Below are positions 53,070 through 62,615 of a stretch of DNA of 64,000 bases, piece after piece. Numbering within the stretch: position 1 is the first letter of the stretch; each line of letters opens with the position of its first letter. This DNA is from Clostridia bacterium (lineage in GTDB: Bacteria > Bacillota > Clostridia > UMGS1810): assembly GCA_017481205.1 (NCBI GenBank), contig JAFUPN010000042.1:62001-126000 (forward strand). Reading direction: 5' to 3'. The notes beneath the pieces are model-generated. The model was not told the DNA's origin. It worked only from the letters and a program-made list of their open reading frames with translations, and did no database searches. The position numbers and the translations under genes were made by a program.

Positions 53070-54026
53070 ATGTTTTCGGTTATTATGCCGGTATATAACG
53101 GTGAAAAATTTGTTTCAACCGCTGTGGAATGTGTTATTTCCCAGACCTTTGCTGAGTGGGAACTTGTTATAGTAAATGACGGCTCCAAGGATAATACCCT
53201 GAAGGTGCTTGAAAAATATGCCGATAATCCTAAAATCAAGGTTATCACTCAGCCCAACGGCGGTGTATCTGCTGCAAGAAATACCGCAATGAAAAATGCC
53301 CGGTTTGATTATTTTGCATTTTTGGATTGTGATGATTTTTGGTTTCCAAATCATCTGGAAATACTGAAAAAAATGATAGACAGATATCCTGCTGCCGGCA
53401 CATATTCAACTCTTGCAAATATACAGCTGCCTAACGGCGATTGTATTACCAATGCCTCATATTTTGAAAACCGTCCCGATAAGACTGATGACAGCATAGT
53501 ATATATAGAGAACTTTATTGCTGAGTATGATAGGGACAAAATGGTAAAAACATATCCCTCCTGCTCCTGCATATCACGGGCAGCAGCCGAAAAAGCAGGC
53601 GGCTTCAGAACAGGCTGTAAAATCGGCGAGGATTTAGCTTTCTTTCTGACAGCGGGAGTGTATTATCCCACGGTGCTGTCGAGAGATATTACTACTATTT
53701 ATGAGAGGGGTAACAGCACGGCAACAAAGGATGTATCCTTTGACCCGGATTGGTTCTTTTTTGAAGAGGTTAATGACATATTAAATGACCGTGAGGTGTC
53801 CGATGAAACTAAGCAGCATCTTATAAGCGTGATGCAGTGGTTTACAATGCGCAGAGCAAGACATTATGCAATAGACGGCAGACGGCGCGATGCATGGAAA
53901 AGCTTTAAGGAAATAGGAAGGAATCCGTCGCTTGCCAAGGATAAATTGATTACTTTTATTTTGTTACTTATGCCAACATTTTTAGTAAAGAAAATTTTTA
54001 TGATCAGATGGAGGACACAAGGATGA
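53070..54026 (+). CDS. GT2-family glycosyltransferase
   Basis: 318 residues. SVIMPVYNGEKFVSTAVECVISQTF, IVNDGSKDNTL, GGVSAARNTAM and LDCDDFWFPNH (DxD variant) mark family 2. The end overlaps the start of the HD-GYP gene by 4 bases (ATGA). Confidence 0.94.
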   Translation: MFSVIMPVYNGEKFVSTAVECVISQTFAEWELVIVNDGSKDNTLKVLEKYADNPKIKVITQPNGGVSAARNTAMKNARFDYFAFLDCDDFWFPNHLEILKKMIDRYPAAGTYSTLANIQLPNGDCITNASYFENRPDKTDDSIVYIENFIAEYDRDKMVKTYPSCSCISRAAAEKAGGFRTGCKIGEDLAFFLTAGVYYPTVLSRDITTIYERGNSTATKDVSFDPDWFFFEEVNDILNDREVSDETKQHLISVMQWFTMRRARHYAIDGRRRDAWKSFKEIGRNPSLAKDKLITFILLLMPTFLVKKIFMIRWRTQG

Positions 54027-54604
54027 TTAAAATGAGCAGAAGATTGGATTTGATGATGCAGGAGTTAAAAAACACTAATGCAGAAACATTTTTTCATTCT
54101 TTAAGAACAAAAAAACTTGTATTGGAAATGATAGAAAAAACCAATTCCCACGGGCTTACCGATTACAGCAGTGAAGAAATTGATTGTATATGCAAGGGTG
54201 CCCTGCTTCATGATATAGGCAAGCTCCAGGTTGATAACTTTATACTCACCAAGGAGACCTATCTTACTCCCGAAGAAAAGGAACAGGTACAGGAGCATGT
54301 TGAGTACGGCTATAATATAGTTAAAAACGAGCTGGAGCAAAGCGAACTCAAAATAGTTACCGATATCTGCAGATATCATCACGAGCGCTGTGACGGCAGC
54401 GGATATACCGGCATGACTGATTTGCCCATGTATGTAAATATAGTGGCTATATGCGATGCATTTGATTCTCTGTATTCTGACAGAATTTACAGAGACGGTT
54501 TTTCTGCAGAAAAGAGCATGGAGCTTATAGAAAATTCCGCTTGCGGCGGCTTTGATGAAAAGCTTGTTAAATTTATGGGCGAAATCGCCCGTAATCTTGA
54601 TTAG
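54023..54604 (+). CDS. HD-GYP-type phosphodiesterase, small stand-alone form
   Basis: 193 residues from the ATG 8 bases after GGAGG. FHSLRTKKLV, LLHDIGKLQV (HD), EHVEYGYNIV and HHERCDGSGYTG (GYP variant with Thr), then AICDAFDSLYSDRIYR are the ordered HD-GYP motifs. No receiver or sensor domain precedes it. It probably hydrolyses c-di-GMP; the GYT change may affect activity or partner binding. It is translationally coupled to a glycosyltransferase inside the glycan operon, an unusual place. Confidence 0.9.
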   Translation: MIKMSRRLDLMMQELKNTNAETFFHSLRTKKLVLEMIEKTNSHGLTDYSSEEIDCICKGALLHDIGKLQVDNFILTKETYLTPEEKEQVQEHVEYGYNIVKNELEQSELKIVTDICRYHHERCDGSGYTGMTDLPMYVNIVAICDAFDSLYSDRIYRDGFSAEKSMELIENSACGGFDEKLVKFMGEIARNLD

Positions 54605-54615
54605 GAGTCTGTTGT

Positions 54616-55446
54616 ATGGAATGTAATCTCAGGGATATTCAAAAAAAGCAGTATCAGATTTTTTGTGAATTTGACCGTATATGTAAAAAACATAATATCA
54701 GATATTACATGGCACAGGGAACGCTTCTCGGTGCAGTACGGCATAAGGGCTACATACCCTGGGATGATGATATTGATGTTATCATCCCTTTTGATGAGCT
54801 CAGCCGCCTTATGGAGGTTTTTGACTCAGAAAAGCAGCTGGACTTCAGGATTAACAATCACACTACAGAAAAGCACTATCCCCTTACCTGGACCAAAATA
54901 AGAGCAGACCGTACCCTGTCCCGACCCGTTCAGTACAGGGACATACCTGTTCATTGGGGCATATGTATAGATTTGTTCCCCATATATCCGGTGAGCGATA
55001 ACAAATTTGTCCGTAAGCTTGAGATATTTTTCTTTAAGCTTGCGCGGAAAATGCTTATTGCAGAAATGACAAAATACGAAGAAAATCACAATATTGTCAC
55101 AAGACTGTTTGAAAAAATCCCATACTGCATCAGGCATCTGGCTGTAGATGTCAGTCAGGGGATTTTTGCCCTGCACAGAGCCCGGGATACTCAATATGTG
55201 TATCTCACCTGCAAGGGCGGCAGAGTTATGGAGAAAGCGGTAATTGAGGGTGAGGCTGCCATGCTTCCCTTTGAAGCGGGAGAGTACCCGGCGCCCTCGG
55301 ATTATCACCGCTACCTGACAGAGATGTTCGGCGATTACATGACTCCTCCTCCGCCTGAAGAACAGCGTGGTCATGACATGAGGCTGGGCGAGATAGAATG
55401 GGCAATATATGATGATTTTAATTCGGATAAGGGTGAAATTATATGA
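54616..55446 (+). CDS. LicD-family phosphotransferase
   Basis: 276 residues. MAQGTLLGAVRHKGYIPWDDDIDVIIPFDEL is the LicD nucleotidyltransferase-fold signature. LicD proteins move phosphocholine, phosphoethanolamine or similar groups onto glycans or teichoic acids, so the polymer is probably zwitterionic or phosphate-decorated. The gene ends in ATGA overlapping the next start. Confidence 0.94.
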   Translation: MECNLRDIQKKQYQIFCEFDRICKKHNIRYYMAQGTLLGAVRHKGYIPWDDDIDVIIPFDELSRLMEVFDSEKQLDFRINNHTTEKHYPLTWTKIRADRTLSRPVQYRDIPVHWGICIDLFPIYPVSDNKFVRKLEIFFFKLARKMLIAEMTKYEENHNIVTRLFEKIPYCIRHLAVDVSQGIFALHRARDTQYVYLTCKGGRVMEKAVIEGEAAMLPFEAGEYPAPSDYHRYLTEMFGDYMTPPPPEEQRGHDMRLGEIEWAIYDDFNSDKGEII

Positions 55447-56021
55447 TTAAATCAAAAGCAGATTATAAAAGATATTTAAAGCAGGATGCCTTGGCATTGA
55501 GAAAGGTTGACCGCAAGCGCCCCCGCTTGTACGGCGATACTATATGGAAGTTTCAGAGGTGCCTGAGAAAGTGCGAGTATCATAACTCACTTTCAAAGAG
55601 TATGAAGCTTCTGCACGCACCCTCTGTAATCTATAACCGGATTAAATTTGAGAGGTTGTCAATAAAGTATGGCTTTTGTATAACCTTTGGTGTTTTTGAC
55701 GAGGGCATGGCTATTGCACACAGAGGAACAATTGTGGTAAGCAACCATGCACGAATTGGTAAGAATTGCCGTATTCATGAGGGCGTGACTATAGGCGGCG
55801 CCAACGGAAGTATGGATGCTGCAAAAATAGGAAACAATGTTTTCATAGGCCCCGGTGTTAAGATTGTGGGAGATGTTACCATTGCGGATGATGTGGCGTT
55901 GGCTCCCAATACCGTTGTAACAAAATCAATAACAGAGCCCGGCACCACCTGGGGAGGCGTTCCTGCAAAAATGATAAGCGCAAAGAACTCTCATGCTAAT
56001 TTGTCCCCGTATCTTTTTTAG
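55443..56021 (+). CDS. Hexapeptide-repeat acetyltransferase (serine acetyltransferase-like)
   Basis: 192 residues. A helical N-terminal half precedes left-handed beta-helix turns (ARIGKNCRIHEGVTIGGANG, KIGNNVFIGPGVKIVGDVTIADDVALAPNTVV) and GVPAKMI. It resembles CysE-like LbH enzymes often found in capsule loci, where they acetylate sugars. Coupled by 4 bases to licD, so glycan O-acetylation is more likely than cysteine synthesis. It is the last gene of the operon before repeats. Confidence 0.9.
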   Translation: MIKSKADYKRYLKQDALALRKVDRKRPRLYGDTIWKFQRCLRKCEYHNSLSKSMKLLHAPSVIYNRIKFERLSIKYGFCITFGVFDEGMAIAHRGTIVVSNHARIGKNCRIHEGVTIGGANGSMDAAKIGNNVFIGPGVKIVGDVTIADDVALAPNTVVTKSITEPGTTWGGVPAKMISAKNSHANLSPYLF

Positions 56022-56037
56022 TAGGAACACGGGGAGA

Positions 56038-56312
56038 ATCCGCGAATGTTCCATTTTGTGGGGACGGAGCTGCTTTGGCACAGAAAACCAAGTTTTCCAT
56101 GCCAAAGAGCTTCGCTTGTCACCTGCCGTCCCCAAATGGCACATTTCAGGGGGATGGCAGACTGCAAAAGAGCCATTCAGGGACGGTGGCAGTCAGATGC
56201 TTTGCATTCTTTTTGCATGAAAAATCAGGATTTTTTGTGCAAAAAGCGCGCCGTCCCTACAGAATGGCGAACAAAATGATGATAATTCGACAGTCTGTCG
56301 TCCCTATGTGTT
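56038..56312. repeat. Dispersed mosaic repeat, copy B
   Basis: Shares the opening and the block GCCAAAGAGCTTCGCTTG...CCCAAATGGCACATTT with copy A, and two blocks (from GGCAGACTGCAAAAGAGCC and from GGCAGTCAGATGCTTTGC) with copy C. CGACAGTCTGTCG and GGGACGG occur throughout. It fills the gap to the EAL gene; open frames across it have no coding signs. Confidence 0.8.
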
Positions 56313-56433
56313 ACGTGTTGCGCAAAAAAATATTTTTATAATATTGTTGTTAAAAATTGGGTGATGGCGTCATGCTTTATTTAATCTTCATCCCACTCAT
56401 AAATTTTAGAAGGGAATTTTCAGGTGAATAGAT

Positions 56434-57840
56434 ATGTTAAAAGATTTTATCGGTATGGAGAGTTTTTATAAGTCGGCGCTGATCTCAGCTGTACTGTTAT
56501 GTGTTGTATTGATAGTTGTGTGTGCGTTTCTTGGAAAAAAGCTCAAGAACATTGAGATAAAAAGTAAGATTAAAGAAATGATGGATTATGAGACCGGTAT
56601 CGGAAATCTGAATTATTTTAAGCATAATTTTTCACATAGTATTTCTGATTATTCGCGCAATTTTTATTATGTTGCGTATATAGTTATTAACAGTAATTAT
56701 CTGCAGTTGTACCAGTCGGATTCCACCTTTACTGACGTTGTAAACAATGCCGCGGCAATATTGTCAAAATCAGTGAAGCACAATGAATTTGTTGCCCGTA
56801 TCAGCGAAACCGGATTTGCTTTTGCTTTCAGAGAAATGGATGTTTCCGACGCTAAGAAGCGTATTAATGAACTTATGGAAGAATTGAGCGGCCTGATAGT
56901 TTCTGATGAGAATAATAAATCCGTTTTCTATACCGTGGTATATAATCTTGATGCACAGGATGATAACTGCGAGCTCCTGCTGTTTAATCTGCGCAGAAAT
57001 TGCAGCAGAATATTCGGCACGGAAAATCAGGTCTTGTTTTGCGATTCACACAGTATACACAGTGTGCTTGAGGAAAAGAAGACTATAGACAGTGTTATCA
57101 GCGGTCTTGAGAATAATGAGTTCAAGCTGTATCTGCAGTTTTCGGTGGATAATAAGACTAAAAAAATCGTATCAGCCGAGGCGCTTTCCAGATGGATTCA
57201 CCCCGAACAGGGCTTGCTGCCTCCTGTTAAATATATAGGCGTACTCTCAAAGTGCGGCTTAATCAGTGAACTGGATTACTATATGTTTGAAATGGTATGT
57301 AAGCAGCTGGAAAAATGGAGTAGGACGGAATACAACAGCATATCGCTGTCCTGCAATTTTACCAGAATTACAATTTCTGAGGATGACTTTATTGATAAGC
57401 TTGTGAATATATGTGATAAATATACCTTTGATAAATCACGGCTTATAATTGAAATCACCGAGGATGCCATAGAGAAAAATCATAAAAAGGCTATGAATAA
57501 TATATCAGAGTGCAAAAAGCTCGGCTTCTGTATAGCATTGGATGATTTGGGAAGCGGCTATACCTCTCTTGAAAATTTGTGTGATTATCCTATAGATATT
57601 GTCAAAATTGACCGGGATATTCTTCTGAAAACCATCGAGCCCAAGGGCAGGAAGCTTTTCAGAGGTATGATTGCACTTGCTCACAGTCTTAACCTGAAGG
57701 TGGTATGTGAGGGTGTGGAGACCCTTGAGCACAATGAGTTTGTCACAGGAACAGATTGTGATTATCTGCAGGGTTGGTACTATGCCAAGGCTATTCCTGT
57801 TGAGGGCAGCGAGGAATTTATTGATAATTATAATCCGTAA
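56434..57840 (+). CDS. Membrane-bound EAL phosphodiesterase with a degenerate GGDEF domain
   Basis: 468 residues. One transmembrane helix (about 11-32) precedes a GGDEF-fold domain (55-200) whose signature has become ISETGF, so it should not make c-di-GMP. The EAL domain (residues 225-460) is intact: EALSRW (E249), CNFT, IEITED, LDDLGSGYTSL, VKIDRD, CEGVET and QGWYYAKAIP. It is a likely active c-di-GMP phosphodiesterase. It sits between two repeat copies, just after the glycan operon. Confidence 0.93.
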   Translation: MLKDFIGMESFYKSALISAVLLCVVLIVVCAFLGKKLKNIEIKSKIKEMMDYETGIGNLNYFKHNFSHSISDYSRNFYYVAYIVINSNYLQLYQSDSTFTDVVNNAAAILSKSVKHNEFVARISETGFAFAFREMDVSDAKKRINELMEELSGLIVSDENNKSVFYTVVYNLDAQDDNCELLLFNLRRNCSRIFGTENQVLFCDSHSIHSVLEEKKTIDSVISGLENNEFKLYLQFSVDNKTKKIVSAEALSRWIHPEQGLLPPVKYIGVLSKCGLISELDYYMFEMVCKQLEKWSRTEYNSISLSCNFTRITISEDDFIDKLVNICDKYTFDKSRLIIEITEDAIEKNHKKAMNNISECKKLGFCIALDDLGSGYTSLENLCDYPIDIVKIDRDILLKTIEPKGRKLFRGMIALAHSLNLKVVCEGVETLEHNEFVTGTDCDYLQGWYYAKAIPVEGSEEFIDNYNP

Positions 57841-57870
57841 GAGGAACACAGAGAAGGAACAGAACACAGG

Positions 57871-58173
57871 AGGACGGCAGACTGCAAAAGAGCCATTCAG
57901 GGACGGCAGACTGTCGGATAATTCAATTGTCGCACAAAAGAGTCCGCTGGGGGACGTACATGAAAGGCTGAACGCCCCGTGGCACAACGCTTTTAAGTGC
58001 CACGGCATGTACGTCCTCACATCCGGGCGAACAAAATCACTAATTATTCGACAGTCTGACGGTGGCAGTCAGATGCTTTGCATCCTTTTTGCATGGAAAA
58101 TCCTGATTTTCTGTGCAAAAAGCGCCCCGTCCCTATAGAGTGAAAATGATAATAATTCGGCTGTCTGATGTCC
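57871..58173. repeat. Dispersed mosaic repeat, copy C
   Basis: Two blocks are nearly identical to copy B; it also holds CAGACTGTCGGATAATTC and its inverted form GAATTATTCGACAGTCTG-like ends, and an inner inverted pair GGGGGACGTACATG...CATGTACGTCC. It fills the 399-base gap before the GGDEF gene. Confidence 0.8.
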
Positions 58174-58239
58174 TGCAAGCCCGAATCAGTTATTTAACAT
58201 AATCATAAATATTTAACATTATAGAAAAGAAGTGTCTTT

Positions 58240-60552
58240 ATGAAACTGAACAAATATTTCAAACACAGAGGCAATATGATTGCATATACAATACTTGTTG
58301 CCGTTTTGCTGTGCACTATTTTACTTTTGATGATAAACTATATATACAGCGAAGCGGAGAGAGACGGCTTTGAAAATCTTCATGTGCAGACGAAGGAGAT
58401 TAAGTATGATATAGACCTTCAGCTGATTTCAGACCGTGAAAATCTTCAGACAATTGCCAATTTTGCTGCCAAGCTGTATTCTGACGGCGAGAGCTTTGAA
58501 TTGCTTTTGAATTCGTTTAAGGCTATAGGTCTGATAGAGAATATAGGTATCCTTATGCCTGACGATACCTTTATGACAAGAGTGGGCAGTCTGCCGGCAG
58601 CAGATGTGATTTCATTTGAAGAGGAAGTTGCAAAAGGCACATATATAAGCGGCAGAGTGCCGGATATTACTAATCCCGGCAGGGATGTAGTGCGCAGTGC
58701 TGCCCCGGTTGTAGTGGATTCACGTACAGTTGCCATTCTTTACGGAGTTATAGAGCTTGATGCAATTGAGGAGCGATATGTGGCAGAAGCCGCCGAAAAA
58801 GAAGCTCAGCTGTTTGTGTTGGAGCGCGGTAACGGTAATTTTATAATAGATACCCGTCATAAACAGATTGGTAATGTTTCGTCACTGGAATTGAGAGAAT
58901 ACAAAAACAATTTTAACTATAATGACCTGTACAATGGTGTGATGGAAGGCAAATCCGGATATTCGTCATTTGTATCAAAGTTTACCGGAGAGGTTTTATA
59001 TGTTCATTATGCTCCCCTTGAGGTTAGCGACTGGCAGATAATGCTGGCTGAACCGGAGAGAAAGGTTTTTGCTGAGGCAAAGATAACTAACAAGAATCTT
59101 TTGCTCATGTTTTTTATGATAATAGTTATTATGATGATATATCTAATGCTGATGTTTACTTCTGAGAGAAGAAACTCAAATCTAAATTTGGTTGCATCAA
59201 AAATAAGGAAGATTCTTTTAACTATAAATCAGCAAAGCTCGGTTATTAATGACGCATTAAAAAACATTGTGGACTTTGCAAAGGCAAGATCTGCATTTTT
59301 TGTGGACACTGATTTTGAGGATTACAATTATATAAATCCGCAGTTCAAGGACAGGCTTCTTGGCGGTAAGGACAGAAAGTATTTTATTGCAGAGCTGTTT
59401 GATTATATATACCTTAGCAGCAAGGAAAGCACTGCTGTCAATTCATTTAAAATCAATGTAAACAAAAAGCTTGAAGACCGAAATCCGGAATTTTATGAAT
59501 TTTTGAAAATCAAGAAAATAAAAAAGATAGTTTTTTCATCCGTTGCCAATGAAAGAGGTCATATATGTATTATAGGTGCAATAAATGCCGGTGCAGGTAT
59601 GGCGATAAAAAGACTGCTTGAGGAAATAGCGGTATGCTTCTGTATGGCAATACATAACAAGAATTATCTGGATAAAACAGAAACAATTGCTTCTACCGAT
59701 TCTCTTACCGGCCTGTCTAACAGAATGGTATACAATAAGGATATTTCCTGTCTGAGTACAGATGCATCAAAACAGCTTTCCTGTATTTATATAGATGTAA
59801 ACGAATTACATATTGTAAACAACAAATACGGTCATTCAGCAGGAGATACTATGCTTATATATGTGGCGAATGCCTTAAAGGAGGTATTTGCCGGCAACAG
59901 GCTCTACAGAATGGGAGGCGACGAATTCCTTGTATTCACCGAGAACCTTTCCGAGGATAGAATAAAAAGAGCAGTAGAGCTTTTCATTCAGAAAGTAGAG
60001 GCTATGAATTATTATGTGTCTGTGGGTATGCACTTCTGTACAGCTAATGAAGATATACAGGAAGCGGTTGCCAAGGCAGAAAAAATGATGTACGGAGCAA
60101 AAGCTGACTTTTATCAGAAAAAAGAAAAGAGCAATGCCTTTAAGCCTCAGAAAAATCAGGTGGAGCATGTTTCAACCGGTATTTCCGACCTGGACGGTTT
60201 GCTTTCGGTTATGGGTCAGCATTATGTGGGTGTGTACAGTGTATCTCTTGAAAATGATAATTCACGGCAAATACTGATTCCTGAATATCTTAAGGAGCTT
60301 TATAATGGTGAAAAAAGATTCAGCAAGGTATATGCCCGTTATGTACATGAATTGGTAGACCATGACTATCAGAGACAGCTTCTTAGCTTTTTGGAGTACG
60401 ATGTGTTGAAAAATCAGCTTCTCAGCGGTTATGTTCCGGTAATGACATATACCAAGATAGATGGCGGCAGGTACAAGCTCAGCGTTCATCTTGTGAGCTC
60501 TAAGGACTCTGATACCACTGATACCCTGTGGGTGTTTGAAAAAGAAGATTAA
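58240..60552 (+). CDS. Cache-domain diguanylate cyclase (GGDEF)
   Basis: 770 residues. Transmembrane helices near 13-35 and 287-308 enclose an extracellular dCache sensor (about 40-280). A cytoplasmic GAF-like region (330-480) leads to a GGDEF domain with DSLTGLSNR, YIDVNELHIVNNKYGHSAGD and RMGGDEFLVF (GGDEF at 559-563). No RxxD inhibition site is seen five residues before GGDEF. About 130 unassigned residues end the protein. It probably makes c-di-GMP in response to an outside ligand and so feeds the riboswitch and Wzz-EAL receptor upstream. Confidence 0.92.
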   Translation: MKLNKYFKHRGNMIAYTILVAVLLCTILLLMINYIYSEAERDGFENLHVQTKEIKYDIDLQLISDRENLQTIANFAAKLYSDGESFELLLNSFKAIGLIENIGILMPDDTFMTRVGSLPAADVISFEEEVAKGTYISGRVPDITNPGRDVVRSAAPVVVDSRTVAILYGVIELDAIEERYVAEAAEKEAQLFVLERGNGNFIIDTRHKQIGNVSSLELREYKNNFNYNDLYNGVMEGKSGYSSFVSKFTGEVLYVHYAPLEVSDWQIMLAEPERKVFAEAKITNKNLLLMFFMIIVIMMIYLMLMFTSERRNSNLNLVASKIRKILLTINQQSSVINDALKNIVDFAKARSAFFVDTDFEDYNYINPQFKDRLLGGKDRKYFIAELFDYIYLSSKESTAVNSFKINVNKKLEDRNPEFYEFLKIKKIKKIVFSSVANERGHICIIGAINAGAGMAIKRLLEEIAVCFCMAIHNKNYLDKTETIASTDSLTGLSNRMVYNKDISCLSTDASKQLSCIYIDVNELHIVNNKYGHSAGDTMLIYVANALKEVFAGNRLYRMGGDEFLVFTENLSEDRIKRAVELFIQKVEAMNYYVSVGMHFCTANEDIQEAVAKAEKMMYGAKADFYQKKEKSNAFKPQKNQVEHVSTGISDLDGLLSVMGQHYVGVYSVSLENDNSRQILIPEYLKELYNGEKRFSKVYARYVHELVDHDYQRQLLSFLEYDVLKNQLLSGYVPVMTYTKIDGGRYKLSVHLVSSKDSDTTDTLWVFEKED

Positions 60553-60555
60553 CAA

Positions 60556-60598
60556 TAGCCGAACCAATCAACACCTTTAGTATTGGTTGCTTCGGCTA
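60556..60598 (+). repeat. TAGCC...GGCTA hairpin of the MITE family
   Basis: TAGCCGAACCAATCAACACC (60556-60575) and TATTGGTTGCTTCGGCTA (60581-60598) form an imperfect hairpin just after the GGDEF stop. It may double as a terminator, though the T tail is poor. Confidence 0.65.
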
Positions 60599-60650
60599 CC
60601 CCTATACAAGCATGAAAATACATTTAAATTATTCAGGAGGGTGTTTATTT

Positions 60651-62576
60651 ATGGTAAAGAAAAGAATATGCTCTGCCATAGCCGCGGTGATACTGATTGC
60701 AGGTATCGGTACAAATGCTGCTGCGGCAGGGATTACATATCTTCCGGATGTTACAAAGAATATGTCTGATGCATCGTATTGGACCGATGAGAACAAGGTG
60801 CTCATGACCTATGATGAGATACAGAGCCTTAATACTCTGACAATTTCCGGAGCGGATACATATATGTATGATTTAAAAAATCAGCCTGAAACAGTTGACG
60901 GTGTTTCGCTGAATGAGGCATTGCTTAAATCGAGCCGGGCTGACGCGGGTTACTACCTTGGCTGGACATATATAGAAAGCGAAGCTCTCGCGGCAGAACA
61001 GGATTTTGAAGAGTTTATAAAAAACACTCAGAATCAAAATCCCTCAAAGGAACAAAAGGTTCTCTACGGCATAGCGGTACGCCGCACGGAGCTCAGGACC
61101 TTCCCCTCTCATAAGGCGATATGGGATGACCCTAAGGACGCAGATTTTGACTATCAGTACCTGTCAAGTATCCGTATTAATGAGCCGTTGGTTATCACAT
61201 CGGTTTCTGCCGACGGAAAATACTATCTTGCAAAAAATATCTGCTGCTCCGGCTGGGTACCGGCAGAGACTGTTGCAATATGCAAGGATAAGGCAGAATG
61301 GCTCTCGGCATGGGATATAGCCCCCGAAAAAGCATTGGTCGTGTATGGTGATAAGGTTTATACAGAAAATTCGGTTTCGGCTGCCATAACCTCGGATTTG
61401 ATGCTTACAATGGGAACCGTGCTTGAACAGGCAGAACCGAAAGATGTCAATATGCTTGTTGATAACCGCGCTTTGTATCAGAATTATGTTGTATGGATGC
61501 CTGTAAGAAATGACGATGGTACCTATGCTAAAAAAATGACATTGATTTCAGAGCATAACAAGGTGAGCGACGGTTACCTTCCACTGACAAAAGAAAATAT
61601 TGCAATGGTTGCTTTTTCGGCATTGGGCAATACCTACGGCTGGGGCGGAAGCCTGCTTTCAGACGATTGCTCCGGTTATATAAGAAACATTTATAAGTGC
61701 TTTGGTCTTGAGCTCGCCCGGAATACCACATGGCAAACCGCCATGCCCATGGCAAAGACCCATATGCAATATATGTGCCGTGAGGAACGGGAAATAATAT
61801 TAGACGCTCTGCCCTTTGGCTCAGTTTTGTACTTTAACGGGCATGAGATGATGTATCTGGGGAAAGAAAACGGAAAATATTATGTAATCAGCTCTATAAG
61901 TACCATTATGTGTCCGGAAGATTCTTCTGTCCGTCAGCGGATACGTAGTATTGTTGTGAACACGCTGGAGATAAAGCGCGCAAACGGTAATACATGGCTT
62001 GATGACCTTACGGTTGCTCTTGTTCCCTATTGGACAGCCGAAAATTCCGGCTTGCCTGAATATGAGTGGTATCATGACGGTGTTGCCTTCTGCCTGAAGA
62101 ATAATCTGATGCAGGGTGATGAAAACAGATATTTTAATCCGGATGAAAATATTACATGGGCGGAGCTTTTGCAGATACTGAGGAATATGGAGGGAAAGCT
62201 CGGCGAGGAGAATACAGCCGAAGCTACCGATAATGGCGGAAATTGGTATGATGCCGCTGTACAATGGGCTGCGGATACAAAGCTGGTTTACGAAAATGAT
62301 GCAGACTTTGCTGCAGACTCTCCCATGACAAGAGAGCAGCTTGCGTCGGTTCTTTATCTTTACGCACAGTTTAAAGAATTGGATACAGAAAAAAATGCTG
62401 ATATCAGCACTTATGCCGATGCTGAGCAAATTTCAGATTATTTAATCACAGCGATGCAGTATGCAGTGGGCAGCGGCCTGATGAAAGGCGACTCAGAAGG
62501 CTTGCTCAATCCGATGGGCAATACCACAAGAGCAGAAGCGGCGGTAATTCTTGAAAGATTTGCAAAATTAAGTTAG
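60651..62576 (+). CDS. Secreted NlpC/P60 peptidase with three SLH domains
   Basis: 641 residues from the ATG after AGGAGGGTG. A signal peptide (about 1-25, ends TNAAAA) precedes an SH3-like region, an NlpC/P60 domain with the catalytic C340 in SDDCSGY and His in NGHEMMYLG, and three SLH repeats in the last 180 residues (WYHDGVAFCLKNNLMQG, WYDAAVQWAADTKLV, ITAMQYAVGSGLMKG). SLH units bind pyruvylated wall polymers, so the enzyme is probably held on the surface and cuts wall peptides. A surface glycan locus directly upstream may supply the anchor polymer. Confidence 0.93.
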   Translation: MVKKRICSAIAAVILIAGIGTNAAAAGITYLPDVTKNMSDASYWTDENKVLMTYDEIQSLNTLTISGADTYMYDLKNQPETVDGVSLNEALLKSSRADAGYYLGWTYIESEALAAEQDFEEFIKNTQNQNPSKEQKVLYGIAVRRTELRTFPSHKAIWDDPKDADFDYQYLSSIRINEPLVITSVSADGKYYLAKNICCSGWVPAETVAICKDKAEWLSAWDIAPEKALVVYGDKVYTENSVSAAITSDLMLTMGTVLEQAEPKDVNMLVDNRALYQNYVVWMPVRNDDGTYAKKMTLISEHNKVSDGYLPLTKENIAMVAFSALGNTYGWGGSLLSDDCSGYIRNIYKCFGLELARNTTWQTAMPMAKTHMQYMCREEREIILDALPFGSVLYFNGHEMMYLGKENGKYYVISSISTIMCPEDSSVRQRIRSIVVNTLEIKRANGNTWLDDLTVALVPYWTAENSGLPEYEWYHDGVAFCLKNNLMQGDENRYFNPDENITWAELLQILRNMEGKLGEENTAEATDNGGNWYDAAVQWAADTKLVYENDADFAADSPMTREQLASVLYLYAQFKELDTEKNADISTYADAEQISDYLITAMQYAVGSGLMKGDSEGLLNPMGNTTRAEAAVILERFAKLS

Positions 62577-62615
62577 TAAGGCAGTATTTAAATAATAGAA
62601 AAGGAGAAATCAGAA

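Noticed and set aside
56075..56341. Open frame of about 88 codons and overlapping frames in repeat copy B
   Set aside because: It consists of the mosaic repeat, has no ribosome site, and similar frames arise from copy A at 34202.
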